Shown here piece by piece: positions 1 through 6,089 of a stretch of DNA of 8,931 nt (position 1 is its first letter; each line of letters opens with the position of its first letter). The notes beneath the pieces were generated by a model, which saw nothing but the letters and a program-made list of their open reading frames with translations, did not search any database and was not told the DNA's origin. This DNA is from Xanthomonas translucens pv. translucens DSM 18974 (lineage in GTDB: Bacteria; Pseudomonadota; Gammaproteobacteria; Xanthomonadales; Xanthomonadaceae), in contig NZ_CAPJ01000199.1 in NCBI RefSeq assembly GCF_000331775.1, positions 1-8,931 on the forward strand. Direction: 5' to 3'. The position numbers and the translations under genes were made by a program.

Positions 1-29
1 TGCCCCGGGCACAGCAGTGCCAGGCTCAT
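1..29 (-). CDS. mdcH: Malonyl-CoA:ACP transacylase MdcH, N-terminal fragment (runs off the left edge)
   Basis: Only the first nine codons and part of the tenth are present, reading MSLALLCPG and then a codon beginning CA. This fits the start of an FabD-like malonyl transferase, whose N terminus normally reads as a hydrophobic strand followed by PGQG(S/A)Q. In malonate decarboxylase systems MdcH primes the acyl-carrier protein by moving malonyl from malonyl-CoA to it. The start codon overlaps the mdcB stop as ATGA, and an AGGAGG Shine-Dalgarno sequence (minus strand, 39-34) lies 4 nt upstream, so translation is probably coupled to mdcB. The identity rests on this short peptide plus its position as the expected next mdc gene. 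The rest of the gene lies outside the window. Confidence 0.8.
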
Positions 30-1135
30 GCGGCCTCCTGGCGCTGCAGGAAACAGGCGCAGGCAAGCAGATCGGCACTGCCGCCCGGGCTCAGCCGGCG
101 CGCGACGAAGGCCTCGCCCAGATGCGCCAGCTGCTGGCGCCAGTCCGGCTGCGCCACGCCGCCGGCCTCGAGGAACCCACGCGCGCTGCGTTGCGCGAAA
201 CGCAGGCCGTCGCGGCCGCCGCGCTGCAGCAGGTTCAGATCGTCGGTGCGCGCGATCAGCTGCAGCAGGGTCTGCGCCATGGCGGCATCGTAGGCAACGC
301 CTGCACGCAGCGCGCGGCGCAGCGTCGGCAGCGCCACCTCGCGCAGCAGCGGGAAGCCTGCAGCGGCCTGTTCGCGCACGCCGGCGACGCCATGCCGGCG
401 ACGCATGCGCTGGCCGTGGCTATGCGGATCCAGTGGCGCGTCCAGCAACGCATCGTGCCAGTGGATGGCGACCGCGTTGCAGACCGCGATGCCATCCGCT
501 ACCGCGGAGTGCTGGCGGCGCAACCGCGCCGCTGCGGCGACCAGCAGGCCCAGGCTGAAGATCGCACCGCGGTGGGTGTTGACGCCGCCGGTGGCGCGCA
601 GCATGGCGCGCTCGGCCTCGATGCCGCGCTGGCGCAACGTGGCGAACGGCGCATCCGCCATGCCGGCAGCGGCGATCGCGACGAAGTAGCCGCGCAACGC
701 GAACAGGCTGCGCAGGAACGTGGACGCATCCATGTCATCGTGGCTGCCGCGATCGAACGGCGTGACCAGGCCGGGCTTCGGCGCGCAGGCCAGCTCGGCA
801 TGCAGGCTGGCGACGGCGAGACGGCCGAGGCGGTGTGGGGTGGCGACGGCATTAGGAAGGATCGCCGTGGCCTTCGCGGCTGCGGGTGCCGATCGCGGCT
901 TGCTTGCGCATTGCACTGCAAGAGACGCATCGGTCTGGACCGATTCCGATGCCGGAAAGCACCTCGCTGCGTTCGTCGCGGCTGAAGCCGCTCCTACAGG
1001 AGCCAGCGAATGATCCGCTGGGGCCACTGTAGGAGGGGCTTCAGCCCCGACCGCTTCCGGCGCCGACGCGTCCACGGCGGTGGGCGCCTGCAAGAAGCAG
1101 CCATCTTGCCTACCGCGCAGCGCCTGCAGGTCCAT
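26..1135 (-). CDS. mdcB: Triphosphoribosyl-dephospho-CoA synthase MdcB with a repeat-derived N-terminal extension
   Basis: CitG/MdcB family enzyme that makes 2'-(5''-triphosphoribosyl)-3'-dephospho-CoA from dephospho-CoA and ATP, the precursor of the MdcC prosthetic group. The recognisable domain runs from about residue 103 to 369. It has the motifs PKPGLVTPFDRGSHDDMD (119-136), GGVNTHRGAIFSLG (183-196), RTDDLNLLQRGG (296-307) and PGGSADLLA (350-358). The ATG at 1135 is chosen because it overlaps the mdcG stop as TGATG and has a G-rich stretch just upstream. From there the protein is 369 aa, roughly 80-100 residues longer than I expect for the family. The surplus is an Ala-rich N terminus that includes two REP-like repeats read in frame (VGAEAPPT at 29-36 and VGAASAAT at 47-54). 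No ATG occurs between residue 1 and the core domain. A GTG at codon 74 (minus strand 916-914) is possible but has no clear Shine-Dalgarno sequence. The family call is firm; the functional start is uncertain. Confidence 0.9.
   Translation of the reverse strand: MDLQALRGRQDGCFLQAPTAVDASAPEAVGAEAPPTVAPADHSLAPVGAASAATNAARCFPASESVQTDASLAVQCASKPRSAPAAAKATAILPNAVATPHRLGRLAVASLHAELACAPKPGLVTPFDRGSHDDMDASTFLRSLFALRGYFVAIAAAGMADAPFATLRQRGIEAERAMLRATGGVNTHRGAIFSLGLLVAAAARLRRQHSAVADGIAVCNAVAIHWHDALLDAPLDPHSHGQRMRRRHGVAGVREQAAAGFPLLREVALPTLRRALRAGVAYDAAMAQTLLQLIARTDDLNLLQRGGRDGLRFAQRSARGFLEAGGVAQPDWRQQLAHLGEAFVARRLSPGGSADLLACACFLQRQEAA
975..1051. repeat. REP-like inverted pair inside the 5' coding part of mdcB
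   Basis: Two 23-bp units face each other. The unit at 975-997 is in minus orientation (GTAGGAGCGGCTTCAGCCGC plus GAC when read on the minus strand). The unit at 1029-1051 is in plus orientation, with GGGGC-TTCA-GCCCC in place of GCGGC-TTCA-GCCGC. Each has a GTAG head, a 5-bp stem with a TTCA loop and a GAC tail. The two units are nearly full-length inverse complements of each other and are separated by 31 bp, so the mRNA could also form one long hairpin. A GTAG/GTGG head followed by a palindrome is the known layout of REP elements associated with RAYT transposases in Xanthomonadaceae. No RAYT gene is in this window. Both units lie in a reading frame open to mdcB. Confidence 0.85.
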
Positions 1136-1788
1136 CACGCCCCCCACGCCTGCAGCAGTTCCGTGCGCGGCTGCAGCCGGCAGTCGCGCAGCGCCTTGAC
1201 CAGCAGCTGCGCGCTGTCGCCGGCCAGTTCGCGCCAGCTCACCGCGTCGCCGTCGGGCAGCAGCACTTCGCCATCGGCGCGGCACCCGTGGCGCTGCTCC
1301 CAACGCGCCAGGTCGGCGAGCAGCGCGGGGGCCTGTGCCGGCGACGGCACCGGCCACAACAGATCGATGTCCGAACCGGCCTGCACGTAGCGCAAGCCGG
1401 TCAGCGCCTGCCAGGCGAACGCGCCGAACACGCGCGGGATCAGCCCATGCGTGGCGGCCAATGCCTGCAGTTCGCGCAGCGGCACTTGCCAATCGTGCAG
1501 TGCCGGCACCTGCGCGCAGACCTCGTCCAGGGTCAGCGGCGCGCGCTGCCGCCGCACCGCGTCACGCTCTACCGACAGCGACAGCCGCTGCTTGCCCTCG
1601 GCCGGCGGCAACGGCACGCCCAGGCGCAGTAGCGGCGCAACGTCGCGGCGATCGCCGCGCGCGACGATCGCCGGATGGCCGGCAGCGAACCAGTCGCGCA
1701 GGCGCGCCTGCGCACCCGGCGTGCGCGCCTGCCATGGCGCATCGGCCGCCAGCCAGACCAGGTCGTGCCGGGCGAGCGGCTCATGCAT
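1135..1788 (-). CDS. mdcG: Phosphoribosyl-dephospho-CoA transferase MdcG (holo-ACP synthase of malonate decarboxylase)
   Basis: Nucleotidyltransferase-fold enzyme that transfers the phosphoribosyl-dephospho-CoA group made by MdcB onto a serine of the carrier protein MdcC. The 217-aa product begins MHEPLARHDLVWL. It carries GSDIDLLW at 138-145, the G-S-D-x-D signature that holds the metal-binding aspartates of this fold, and a basic RGDRRD segment near residue 44. Length fits the family, which is around 200-220 aa. The ATG at 1788 is preferred over an in-frame upstream ATG at 1866 because homologous-looking sequence begins here and because this start overlaps the mdcE stop by 8 nt, in line with the rest of the operon. 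No strong Shine-Dalgarno sequence precedes it, so translation probably depends on coupling to mdcE. Its stop overlaps the mdcB start (TGATG). Confidence 0.93.
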   Translation of the reverse strand: MHEPLARHDLVWLAADAPWQARTPGAQARLRDWFAAGHPAIVARGDRRDVAPLLRLGVPLPPAEGKQRLSLSVERDAVRRQRAPLTLDEVCAQVPALHDWQVPLRELQALAATHGLIPRVFGAFAWQALTGLRYVQAGSDIDLLWPVPSPAQAPALLADLARWEQRHGCRADGEVLLPDGDAVSWRELAGDSAQLLVKALRDCRLQPRTELLQAWGA

Positions 1789-2485
1789 GGCCGGCGGCGA
1801 CCTGCGCGGCGATCGGTGCGGCCAGCAGGCGGCCATGACGCTCGGCGCCGCGTTGCGCGCGTACATCGCCGTGCAGCGGCGCCTGCAGCGCGGCGACCAG
1901 CGCTTGCGCCAGATCGCCCTGCCACAGCGCGTTCACCGCGCCCATCGCCACGTAGTTCTCCACGCCCGGCGCGAACACCGGCGAACTCTTGCTCAAGGCC
2001 TGCAACTTCTCCAGCGGCTGCTTGGTGACCCGCGCCATCGCACGCAGGTCCATCACCCGCACCTGCGCCTCGGGCAGCGCGTAGATCGCGTCGGCCATCA
2101 GCCCGAAGGCGAGAAAACCGCCGCTGACCGATTCGCCATAGACCAGCGTCAGCAGCCGCGCGCCGCGCCGCCGTGCCAGATCCAGGCATTGCGCCAGATG
2201 CCCGAAATAGCCGTTGATGCCGAGCAGTTCGTCCTTGCGCGACGGCCGCTGGCCGGCGGTATCGACCAGCATCACGATCGGCCGCTGCGGCTGCGTGCGC
2301 GTGCTGTCCAGTACCGCGGCGGCCAGCGCCAGCGCGTGCTCCACGCCCACTTCCAGCTTGTCGGCGCTGCCGATCACGGTGACCTCGCCGAGCGCGGTGC
2401 TGGCGCTGCCGCCGATCACGCCAGCGCGCACCTCGACCCGGTGGCCGAGCGGAAACAGTTGCTGCAATAGAGGGGTCAGTTCCAT
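1781..2485 (-). CDS. mdcE: Malonate decarboxylase gamma subunit MdcE
   Basis: A carboxyltransferase-like subunit that works with MdcD to decarboxylate malonyl-S-ACP to acetyl-S-ACP in the cytoplasm. The 234-aa protein has the crotonase-like core of the family: GVIGGSASTALGEVTVIG (22-39), VMLVDTAGQRPSRKDELLGI (71-90) and LVYGESVSGGFLAFGLMAD (114-132). The glycine-rich turns of this last segment form the oxyanion/CoA-type pocket in relatives. The ATG at 2485 shares a base with the mdcD stop (TGATG) and has GGAG 7 nt upstream. A GTG directly before it is an alternative that would add one residue. The length is typical for MdcE proteins of Proteobacteria, where D and E are separate chains. The 3' end overlaps mdcG by 8 nt. 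Confidence 0.95.
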   Translation of the reverse strand: MELTPLLQQLFPLGHRVEVRAGVIGGSASTALGEVTVIGSADKLEVGVEHALALAAAVLDSTRTQPQRPIVMLVDTAGQRPSRKDELLGINGYFGHLAQCLDLARRRGARLLTLVYGESVSGGFLAFGLMADAIYALPEAQVRVMDLRAMARVTKQPLEKLQALSKSSPVFAPGVENYVAMGAVNALWQGDLAQALVAALQAPLHGDVRAQRGAERHGRLLAAPIAAQVAAGHA

Positions 2486-3399
2486 CACGGGCTCCGGTCG
2501 GCGACGGCGGCAAGGAAGGCGGCGGTGTCCAGCAGCGGCAGCGCGTCGGGATCGGCGATGCCCTGGCGGCGCCAGATCTCCACGCCGTCGCGGCAGTCAC
2601 CATAGGCGTCCAGGCGCTGGCGCAGCATGGCGTGCTCGGCGGCGATGCGCGCCAGGCCGTCATCGTCTTCGGCCGGCGCCGCCGCCGTCAGCGCGGCAAT
2701 CGCCGCGGCGCGGAAGGCTTCGATGGCATCGGCAACCAGGGCCTGCGCCTCGCCGAGCAGATAGCGGTGCTTGCCGCCGGTCACGCGCCACACCAGCGCG
2801 CGATCGCGCGCATCGAATTCCTCCACCCCGCGCACGGTCTCGATCACTTCCGGACCCGACAGGCCCAGCCGCCCTTCCTCGGACATCACGATGCGCGAGC
2901 AGCAACGGCTGACGATGCCCATGCCGCCGAAGCACCCGGTGCCGCTGCCGATCAGCGCCAGCACCGGCACGCCGGCGGCGCGCGCGTCGAGCGTGGCGCG
3001 CATGATCTCGGAGATCGCGATCAGCCCGGCGTTGGCCTCGTGCAGGCGCACGCCGCCGGTGTCGGGCAGCAGCAGCACCGCCGCCGGCCTGGTGGCCACG
3101 GCGCGCTGCAGCACGCCGGTGAGTTTGGCGCCATGCACCTCGCCGACCGCACCGCCCATGAACTGGCCTTGCTGCGCGGCGATCAGCACCGTGCGCCCGT
3201 CGAGCCGGCCCTCGCCGACCACGATGCCGTCGTCGAACGCGCCGGGCTGGTCCAGCTGCGCCAGGTGCGGACTCATCGCGCGCTGGCGCGGGCCGACGAA
3301 TTCGCGGAAGGAGCCGGGATCGAGCAGCCCGGCGATGCGTTCACGCGCGTTGGCCTCGTAGAAGCTGCGCGGGCGGCGGTTGTTGGGGATCGCGCTCAT
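2485..3399 (-). CDS. mdcD: Malonate decarboxylase beta subunit MdcD
   Basis: Acetyl-CoA carboxylase beta-like subunit that forms the decarboxylase heterodimer with MdcE. The 304-aa product starts MSAIPNNRRPRSFYEANARE and contains GGAVGEVHGAKL (82-93), LLLPDTGGVRLHEANAG (109-125), a glycine-rich GSGTGCFGGMGIVS (151-164) and LGLSGPEVIE (179-188). Together these make the crotonase-fold active site expected for the family. Biotin-independent enzymes like this one have no biotin carboxyl-carrier partner, and none is seen here. The ATG at 3399 is supported by GGAG 6 nt upstream (minus 3409-3406). It overlaps the stop of the preceding spacer ORF as ATGA, and its own stop overlaps mdcE as TGATG. In a compact operon this gene would be expected directly after mdcC; here a repeat-bearing spacer of about 280 bp separates them. 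Confidence 0.95.
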   Translation of the reverse strand: MSAIPNNRRPRSFYEANARERIAGLLDPGSFREFVGPRQRAMSPHLAQLDQPGAFDDGIVVGEGRLDGRTVLIAAQQGQFMGGAVGEVHGAKLTGVLQRAVATRPAAVLLLPDTGGVRLHEANAGLIAISEIMRATLDARAAGVPVLALIGSGTGCFGGMGIVSRCCSRIVMSEEGRLGLSGPEVIETVRGVEEFDARDRALVWRVTGGKHRYLLGEAQALVADAIEAFRAAAIAALTAAAPAEDDDGLARIAAEHAMLRQRLDAYGDCRDGVEIWRRQGIADPDALPLLDTAAFLAAVADRSP

Positions 3400-3683
3400 G
3401 CGCAGCTCCGGTGTGGGCGGCGTACTCGCCGGATGAGTAGTGCGGGACGCTCGTTCAATGCAGCTGGCATCCGGATCGCTGCCGGCGCCATGCAGGCGCT
3501 GCCGGAGGATCGCGTCGGGGCTGAAGCCCCTCCCACAGAACGCCTCGCAGGCACGGCATCCCCTGTAGCAGCGGCTTCAGCCGCGACCAACGGAGCCGAA
3601 CTATCGCCGGCTGCGGACACGGTTGCGGCTGAAGCCGCTCCTACAGGGAGCACGGCGATGGCGGATGTCCGGATGGAACGCAT
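3396..3683 (-). CDS. 95-codon spacer ORF between mdcC and mdcD, largely translated REP-like repeats
   Basis: An open frame of 95 codons, starting MRSIRTSAIAVLPVGAASAA, fills the gap between mdcC and mdcD exactly. Its ATG shares a base with the mdcC stop (TGATG) and follows a very strong AGGAGGAGG (minus 3696-3688) by 4 nt. Its TGA overlaps the mdcD ATG as ATGA. Much of its length is three REP-like units read as VGAASAAT, LVAAEAAAT and SVGGASAPT, so it has no recognisable domain and probably no conserved protein function. I infer that translating it may keep ribosomes moving across the repeats and maintain coupling to mdcD. It may also be a by-product of GC-rich sequence, in which long open frames are common. 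Low confidence as a gene; the overlaps themselves are seen directly. Confidence 0.35.
   Translation of the reverse strand: MRSIRTSAIAVLPVGAASAATVSAAGDSSAPLVAAEAAATGDAVPARRSVGGASAPTRSSGSACMAPAAIRMPAALNERPALLIRRVRRPHRSCA
3514..3644. repeat. Three REP-like units in the mdcC-mdcD spacer
   Basis: Three 23-bp units alternate in orientation: 3514-3536 (minus, GTGG head with GGGGC-TTCA-GCCCC stem), 3565-3587 (plus, GTAGCAGCGGCTTCAGCCGC then GAC) and 3622-3644 (minus, GTAG head, tail GCAAC instead of GCGAC). They lie inside an otherwise contiguous operon and not at its end. Each unit can form a small hairpin, and adjacent inverted units can pair over most of their length, which could affect mRNA stability or the ratio of upstream (mdcA, mdcC) to downstream subunits. 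The units match those at 975-1051 and 8877-8931. Confidence 0.85.
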
Positions 3684-3997
3684 CACGCCTCCTCCTGCAA
3701 CGCTTCCACCGCCTGGTCCAGGCGCAAGCCGACCACCGCCGGGGTGGCGCCGACATCGTTGATCGAGATGCGTACGTCGCGCAGCGGATGGCGCGCGGCG
3801 AAATCGTCCAGCACCGCCTGCCAGATCGTGCCGAAGCCGTCGGCGGCGGTGACGATCTCGATCTGCATCGCCCCGCCCAGGTCCTGCGGTTCGATCAGCA
3901 CTTCCAGATTGCCGGAAGCCACCACGCCGACCAGCACGTGGTCGCGCCGGCCGTTCGGCGCCAGGCGCCCGTCGTAGCGATAGCGAAGGGTTTCCAT
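3683..3997 (-). CDS. mdcC: Malonate decarboxylase acyl-carrier protein MdcC (delta subunit)
   Basis: Small carrier protein on which malonyl and acetyl thioesters are held. It carries 2'-(5''-phosphoribosyl)-3'-dephospho-CoA and not phosphopantetheine. The 104-aa product reads METLRYRYDGRLAPNGRRDH and then VLVGVVASGNLEVLIEP (21-37). In the family the prosthetic group sits on a serine in this S-G-(D)-L-E-V segment, which makes Ser28 the likely site. The usual Asp after SG appears to be Asn here. The start at 3997 follows mdcA by 13 nt, with AAGGGA as Shine-Dalgarno about 8-9 nt upstream. A longer in-frame ORF begins at 4108 inside mdcA but lacks family-like sequence. The stop overlaps the next ATG as TGATG. 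Confidence 0.94.
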   Translation of the reverse strand: METLRYRYDGRLAPNGRRDHVLVGVVASGNLEVLIEPQDLGGAMQIEIVTAADGFGTIWQAVLDDFAARHPLRDVRISINDVGATPAVVGLRLDQAVEALQEEA

Positions 3998-4010
3998 CGA
4001 TCGATATCCC

Positions 4011-5654
4011 TTACCAGTTGCGGAAACGTTGCGGCGGCGCGTACAGGCCGCCGGACCAGCGCACCAGATCCTTGACGCTGCGCGCGGCCAGCAGATCGCG
4101 GCTGGCATCGCGCAGGCGGATGCCCAGGTCTTCGGGGCGACGGATCACGCCGCGATCGCGCAGGTTCTCGACCACGCCTTTGTCGCGGCCCAGGCCCACC
4201 GCGGTGTAGCCGGCCACGCCGCGGATCGCCTGTTCGCGTTCCTCCGGCGTCCGGCACAGCAGCAGGTTGGCGATGCCTTCTTCGGTCAGCACGTGGCTGA
4301 CGTCGTCGCCGTAGATCATCACCGGCGGCAGCGGCATGTTGGCTCGCTCGGCCAGTTCCCAGGCATCGAGCCGCTCGACGAAGGCCGGCGCCATGTGTTC
4401 GCGGAAGGTCTCCACCATCTGCACCACCAGCTTGCGCCCGCGCGGCATCTCGCCCGGGCGCGCGGCCTCGCGCCCGGCCTTGAGCCAGGCGTCGCTTCCG
4501 TGGCGGCGGCCGCGCGCATCCGAGCCCATGTTCGGCGCGCCGCCGAAGCCGGCGATGCGGTCGCGGGTGGCGGTGGAACTGTTGCCCTGCAGATCGATCT
4601 GCAGCGTGGAGCCGATGAAAATGTCGCAGGCGTACAGGCCCGCGGTCTGCGCGAACGCGCGGTTGGACCGCATCGAGCCGTCGGGGCCGGCGAAGAACAC
4701 ATCGGCGCGCGCGGCGATGTACTTCTCCATGCCCAGTTCCGAACCGAACGAGTGCACCGATTTGACGAAGCCCGACTCGATCGCCGGGATCAGCGCCGGA
4801 TGCGGATTCAGCGCCCAATGCCGGCAGATCTTGCCGCGCAGACCGAGCGACTCGGCGTAGGTCGGCAGCAGCAGTTCGATCGCCGCGGTGTCGAACCCGA
4901 TGCCGTGGTTGAGCCGGTCCACGCCGTACTCGGCGTAGATGCACTTGATCGCCATCATCGCCATCAGCACCTGGATCTCGGAGATCTGCGCCGGGTCGCG
5001 AGTGAACAGCGGTTCGATATAGTGCGGGCGCGGCGCCTGCACCACGTAGCCGACCCAATCGGCGGGGATGTCCACGCGCGGCAGCGTGTCCACGATTGCG
5101 TTGACCTGGGCGATGACGATGCCGCCCTTGAACGCGGTGGCCTCGGCGATCACCGGCGTGTCCTCGGTGTTCGGCCCGGTGTAGAGATTGCCGTGGCGGT
5201 CGGCGGCCTGCGCGGCGACCAGCGCCACGCGCGGGGTCAGATCGACGAAGTAGCGGCCGAACAGTTCCAGGTAGGTGTGGATCGCGCCGATCTCGATGCG
5301 CTTGTCGGCGACCAGCCGCGCCAGCCGCAGCGCCTGCGGCCCGGAGAAGGAGAAATCCAGGCGCTGGGCGATGCCGCGTTCGAACACGTCCAGGTGCGAA
5401 GGCAGCGCCAGCACCGACTGCAGCAGGTGCAACCCGTGCACCCGCGCCGGATCGACCTCGGTGAGGCACTGCGAGAGGAAATCGGCCTGTTTCTGGTTGT
5501 TGCCTTCCACGCACACGCGGTCGCCCGGCTCGATCACCGCCTCCAGCAGCGCCACCGCGTCCTTGGCCTCCACCAGGCGCCCGCGCGCCAGCCCGGCGGC
5601 GCGCTGCAGGCGTTGCCGGCGGTTGTCGGCGAGCGTGTTCCAGTCCTGAGGCAT
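4011..5654 (-). CDS. mdcA: Malonate decarboxylase alpha subunit MdcA (acetyl-S-ACP:malonate ACP transferase)
   Basis: First gene of the operon. It exchanges the carrier protein between acetate and malonate, giving malonyl-S-ACP and free acetate, so that the cycle can continue. The 547-aa product is the usual size for MdcA. It shows the CoA-transferase-like fold in segments such as CVEGNNQKQADFL (48-60), GAIHTYLELFGRYFVD (123-138), HGNLYTGPNTEDTPVIAEAT (154-173), LNHGIGFDTAAIELLLPTY (248-266), KSVHSFGSELGMEKYI (298-313) and GNSSTATRDRIAGFGGAPNM (357-376). The ATG at 5654 is chosen over an in-frame ATG at 5765 because MPQDWNTLADNRRQRL matches how family members begin and because GGAAAG lies about 5 nt upstream. 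The upstream start would also sit in the AT-rich promoter candidate. mdcC follows after 13 nt. Confidence 0.96.
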   Translation of the reverse strand: MPQDWNTLADNRRQRLQRAAGLARGRLVEAKDAVALLEAVIEPGDRVCVEGNNQKQADFLSQCLTEVDPARVHGLHLLQSVLALPSHLDVFERGIAQRLDFSFSGPQALRLARLVADKRIEIGAIHTYLELFGRYFVDLTPRVALVAAQAADRHGNLYTGPNTEDTPVIAEATAFKGGIVIAQVNAIVDTLPRVDIPADWVGYVVQAPRPHYIEPLFTRDPAQISEIQVLMAMMAIKCIYAEYGVDRLNHGIGFDTAAIELLLPTYAESLGLRGKICRHWALNPHPALIPAIESGFVKSVHSFGSELGMEKYIAARADVFFAGPDGSMRSNRAFAQTAGLYACDIFIGSTLQIDLQGNSSTATRDRIAGFGGAPNMGSDARGRRHGSDAWLKAGREAARPGEMPRGRKLVVQMVETFREHMAPAFVERLDAWELAERANMPLPPVMIYGDDVSHVLTEEGIANLLLCRTPEEREQAIRGVAGYTAVGLGRDKGVVENLRDRGVIRRPEDLGIRLRDASRDLLAARSVKDLVRWSGGLYAPPQRFRNW

Positions 5655-5712
5655 AAGGCTTTCCGTCGGCGAATGGAGGGCGGCACCGTGGCGCCGTGGC
5701 GGGGCCGGCAAA

Positions 5713-5734
5713 ATTGTAATTACGATATAATTAT
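5713..5734 (-). promoter_or_regulatory. Candidate operator/promoter of the mdc operon
   Basis: A short AT-rich island starts about 59 bp upstream of the mdcA ATG in otherwise GC-rich DNA. It contains two perfect 8-bp palindromes, GTAATTAC (5716-5723) and ATAATTAT (5727-5734), whose centres are 11 bp apart, about one helical turn. The first is extended to ATTGTAATTACGAT (5713-5726), a 14-bp palindrome with one mismatched pair. From general knowledge, malonate genes in other bacteria are controlled by GntR/FadR-type repressors (MdcY, MatR) that bind TTGTATACAA-like sites, and TTGTAATTACGA resembles that class loosely. I cannot place -35/-10 boxes with confidence; TACAAT on the minus strand (5719-5714) is one possible -10. 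Confidence 0.45.
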
Positions 5735-6072
5735 GAAACCGTAACCAATGCACGCTGCGCTGCAACAGGCGCGCTCCTCACGCAAGAAACGCTGTCGCCG
5801 CTCTTTGTCCAGACGTAGTACATGAACCAGAAGGCGCAGGCAGCTGCCTCCAATAGCGGCCTCAGGAGAGCACCAGCGGAAGCGTAGTGCTGATGCATCA
5901 CTAGGCCGATGATTGCGGAATGGTGCTCGATCGCCAGATCAATGGCTTTACGAGCAAAGTCAGCTCGTAATAAGGGCGGACGGGTTGTAGGCCACAACCG
6001 ACCCAAATCAACACAGCACTGTCTTCATTGAAGGCAACGCGCTTCGATGTTCGCTTTAGTTTGTGCGTCCAT
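5731..6072 (-). pseudogene. Decayed remnant of a DUF6988/DUF5677-like gene
   Basis: On the minus strand an ATG at 6072 reads MDAQTKANIEARCLQ and then an in-frame TGA (6027-6025). The same frame continues past it as RQCCVDLGRLWPTTRPP and onward to 5731. The middle part (DFARKAIDLAIEHHSAIIG, then HYASAGALLRPLLEAAACAF, about 5960-5820) has the helical pattern of proteins with A-x-x-HH-x-A-I and S-A-x-A-L-x-R-P-x-x-E-A motifs, which I associate with DUF6988/DUF5677-like families of unknown function. After MYYV (about 5812) the sequence stops looking protein-like in this frame; the +1 frame gives LDKERRQRFLREE, which hints at a frameshift. GC content is visibly lower than in the flanking genes, suggesting horizontal origin. 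It ends against the mdcA promoter candidate. The family assignment is from pattern memory and tentative. A short expressed ORF of 91 aa from a TTG at 6006 cannot be ruled out. Confidence 0.5.
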
Positions 6073-6089
6073 GATGGCGGCCCATGGGG

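Noticed and set aside
17..985. A 322-codon plus-strand open frame opposite mdcB.
   Set aside because: Its composition is that of a GC-rich shadow frame and it has no recognisable motif; the minus strand carries the CitG/MdcB signatures.
3514..3644. A possible CRISPR-like array of regularly spaced repeats.
   Set aside because: The units alternate in orientation, spacers are of unequal length (28 and 34 bp), and identical units occur elsewhere in the window. This fits REP elements and not a CRISPR array.
3996..4005. ATCGATCGAT palindrome over the mdcC start codon.
   Set aside because: It is only 10 bp and is partly fixed by the start codon and its context. A regulatory hairpin would need a loop, which the perfect palindrome leaves no room for.
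5726..5731. TATAAT on the plus strand, a perfect -10 hexamer.
   Set aside because: There is no plausible -35 at the right distance and no plus-strand gene until 7149; it lies within the palindromic AT-rich block.
4029..5744. A 571-codon open frame on the plus strand covering nearly all of mdcA.
   Set aside because: It is the mirror frame of a GC-rich gene. The translation is rich in Arg, His, Gln and Ala with no family motif, while the minus strand encodes a clear MdcA.
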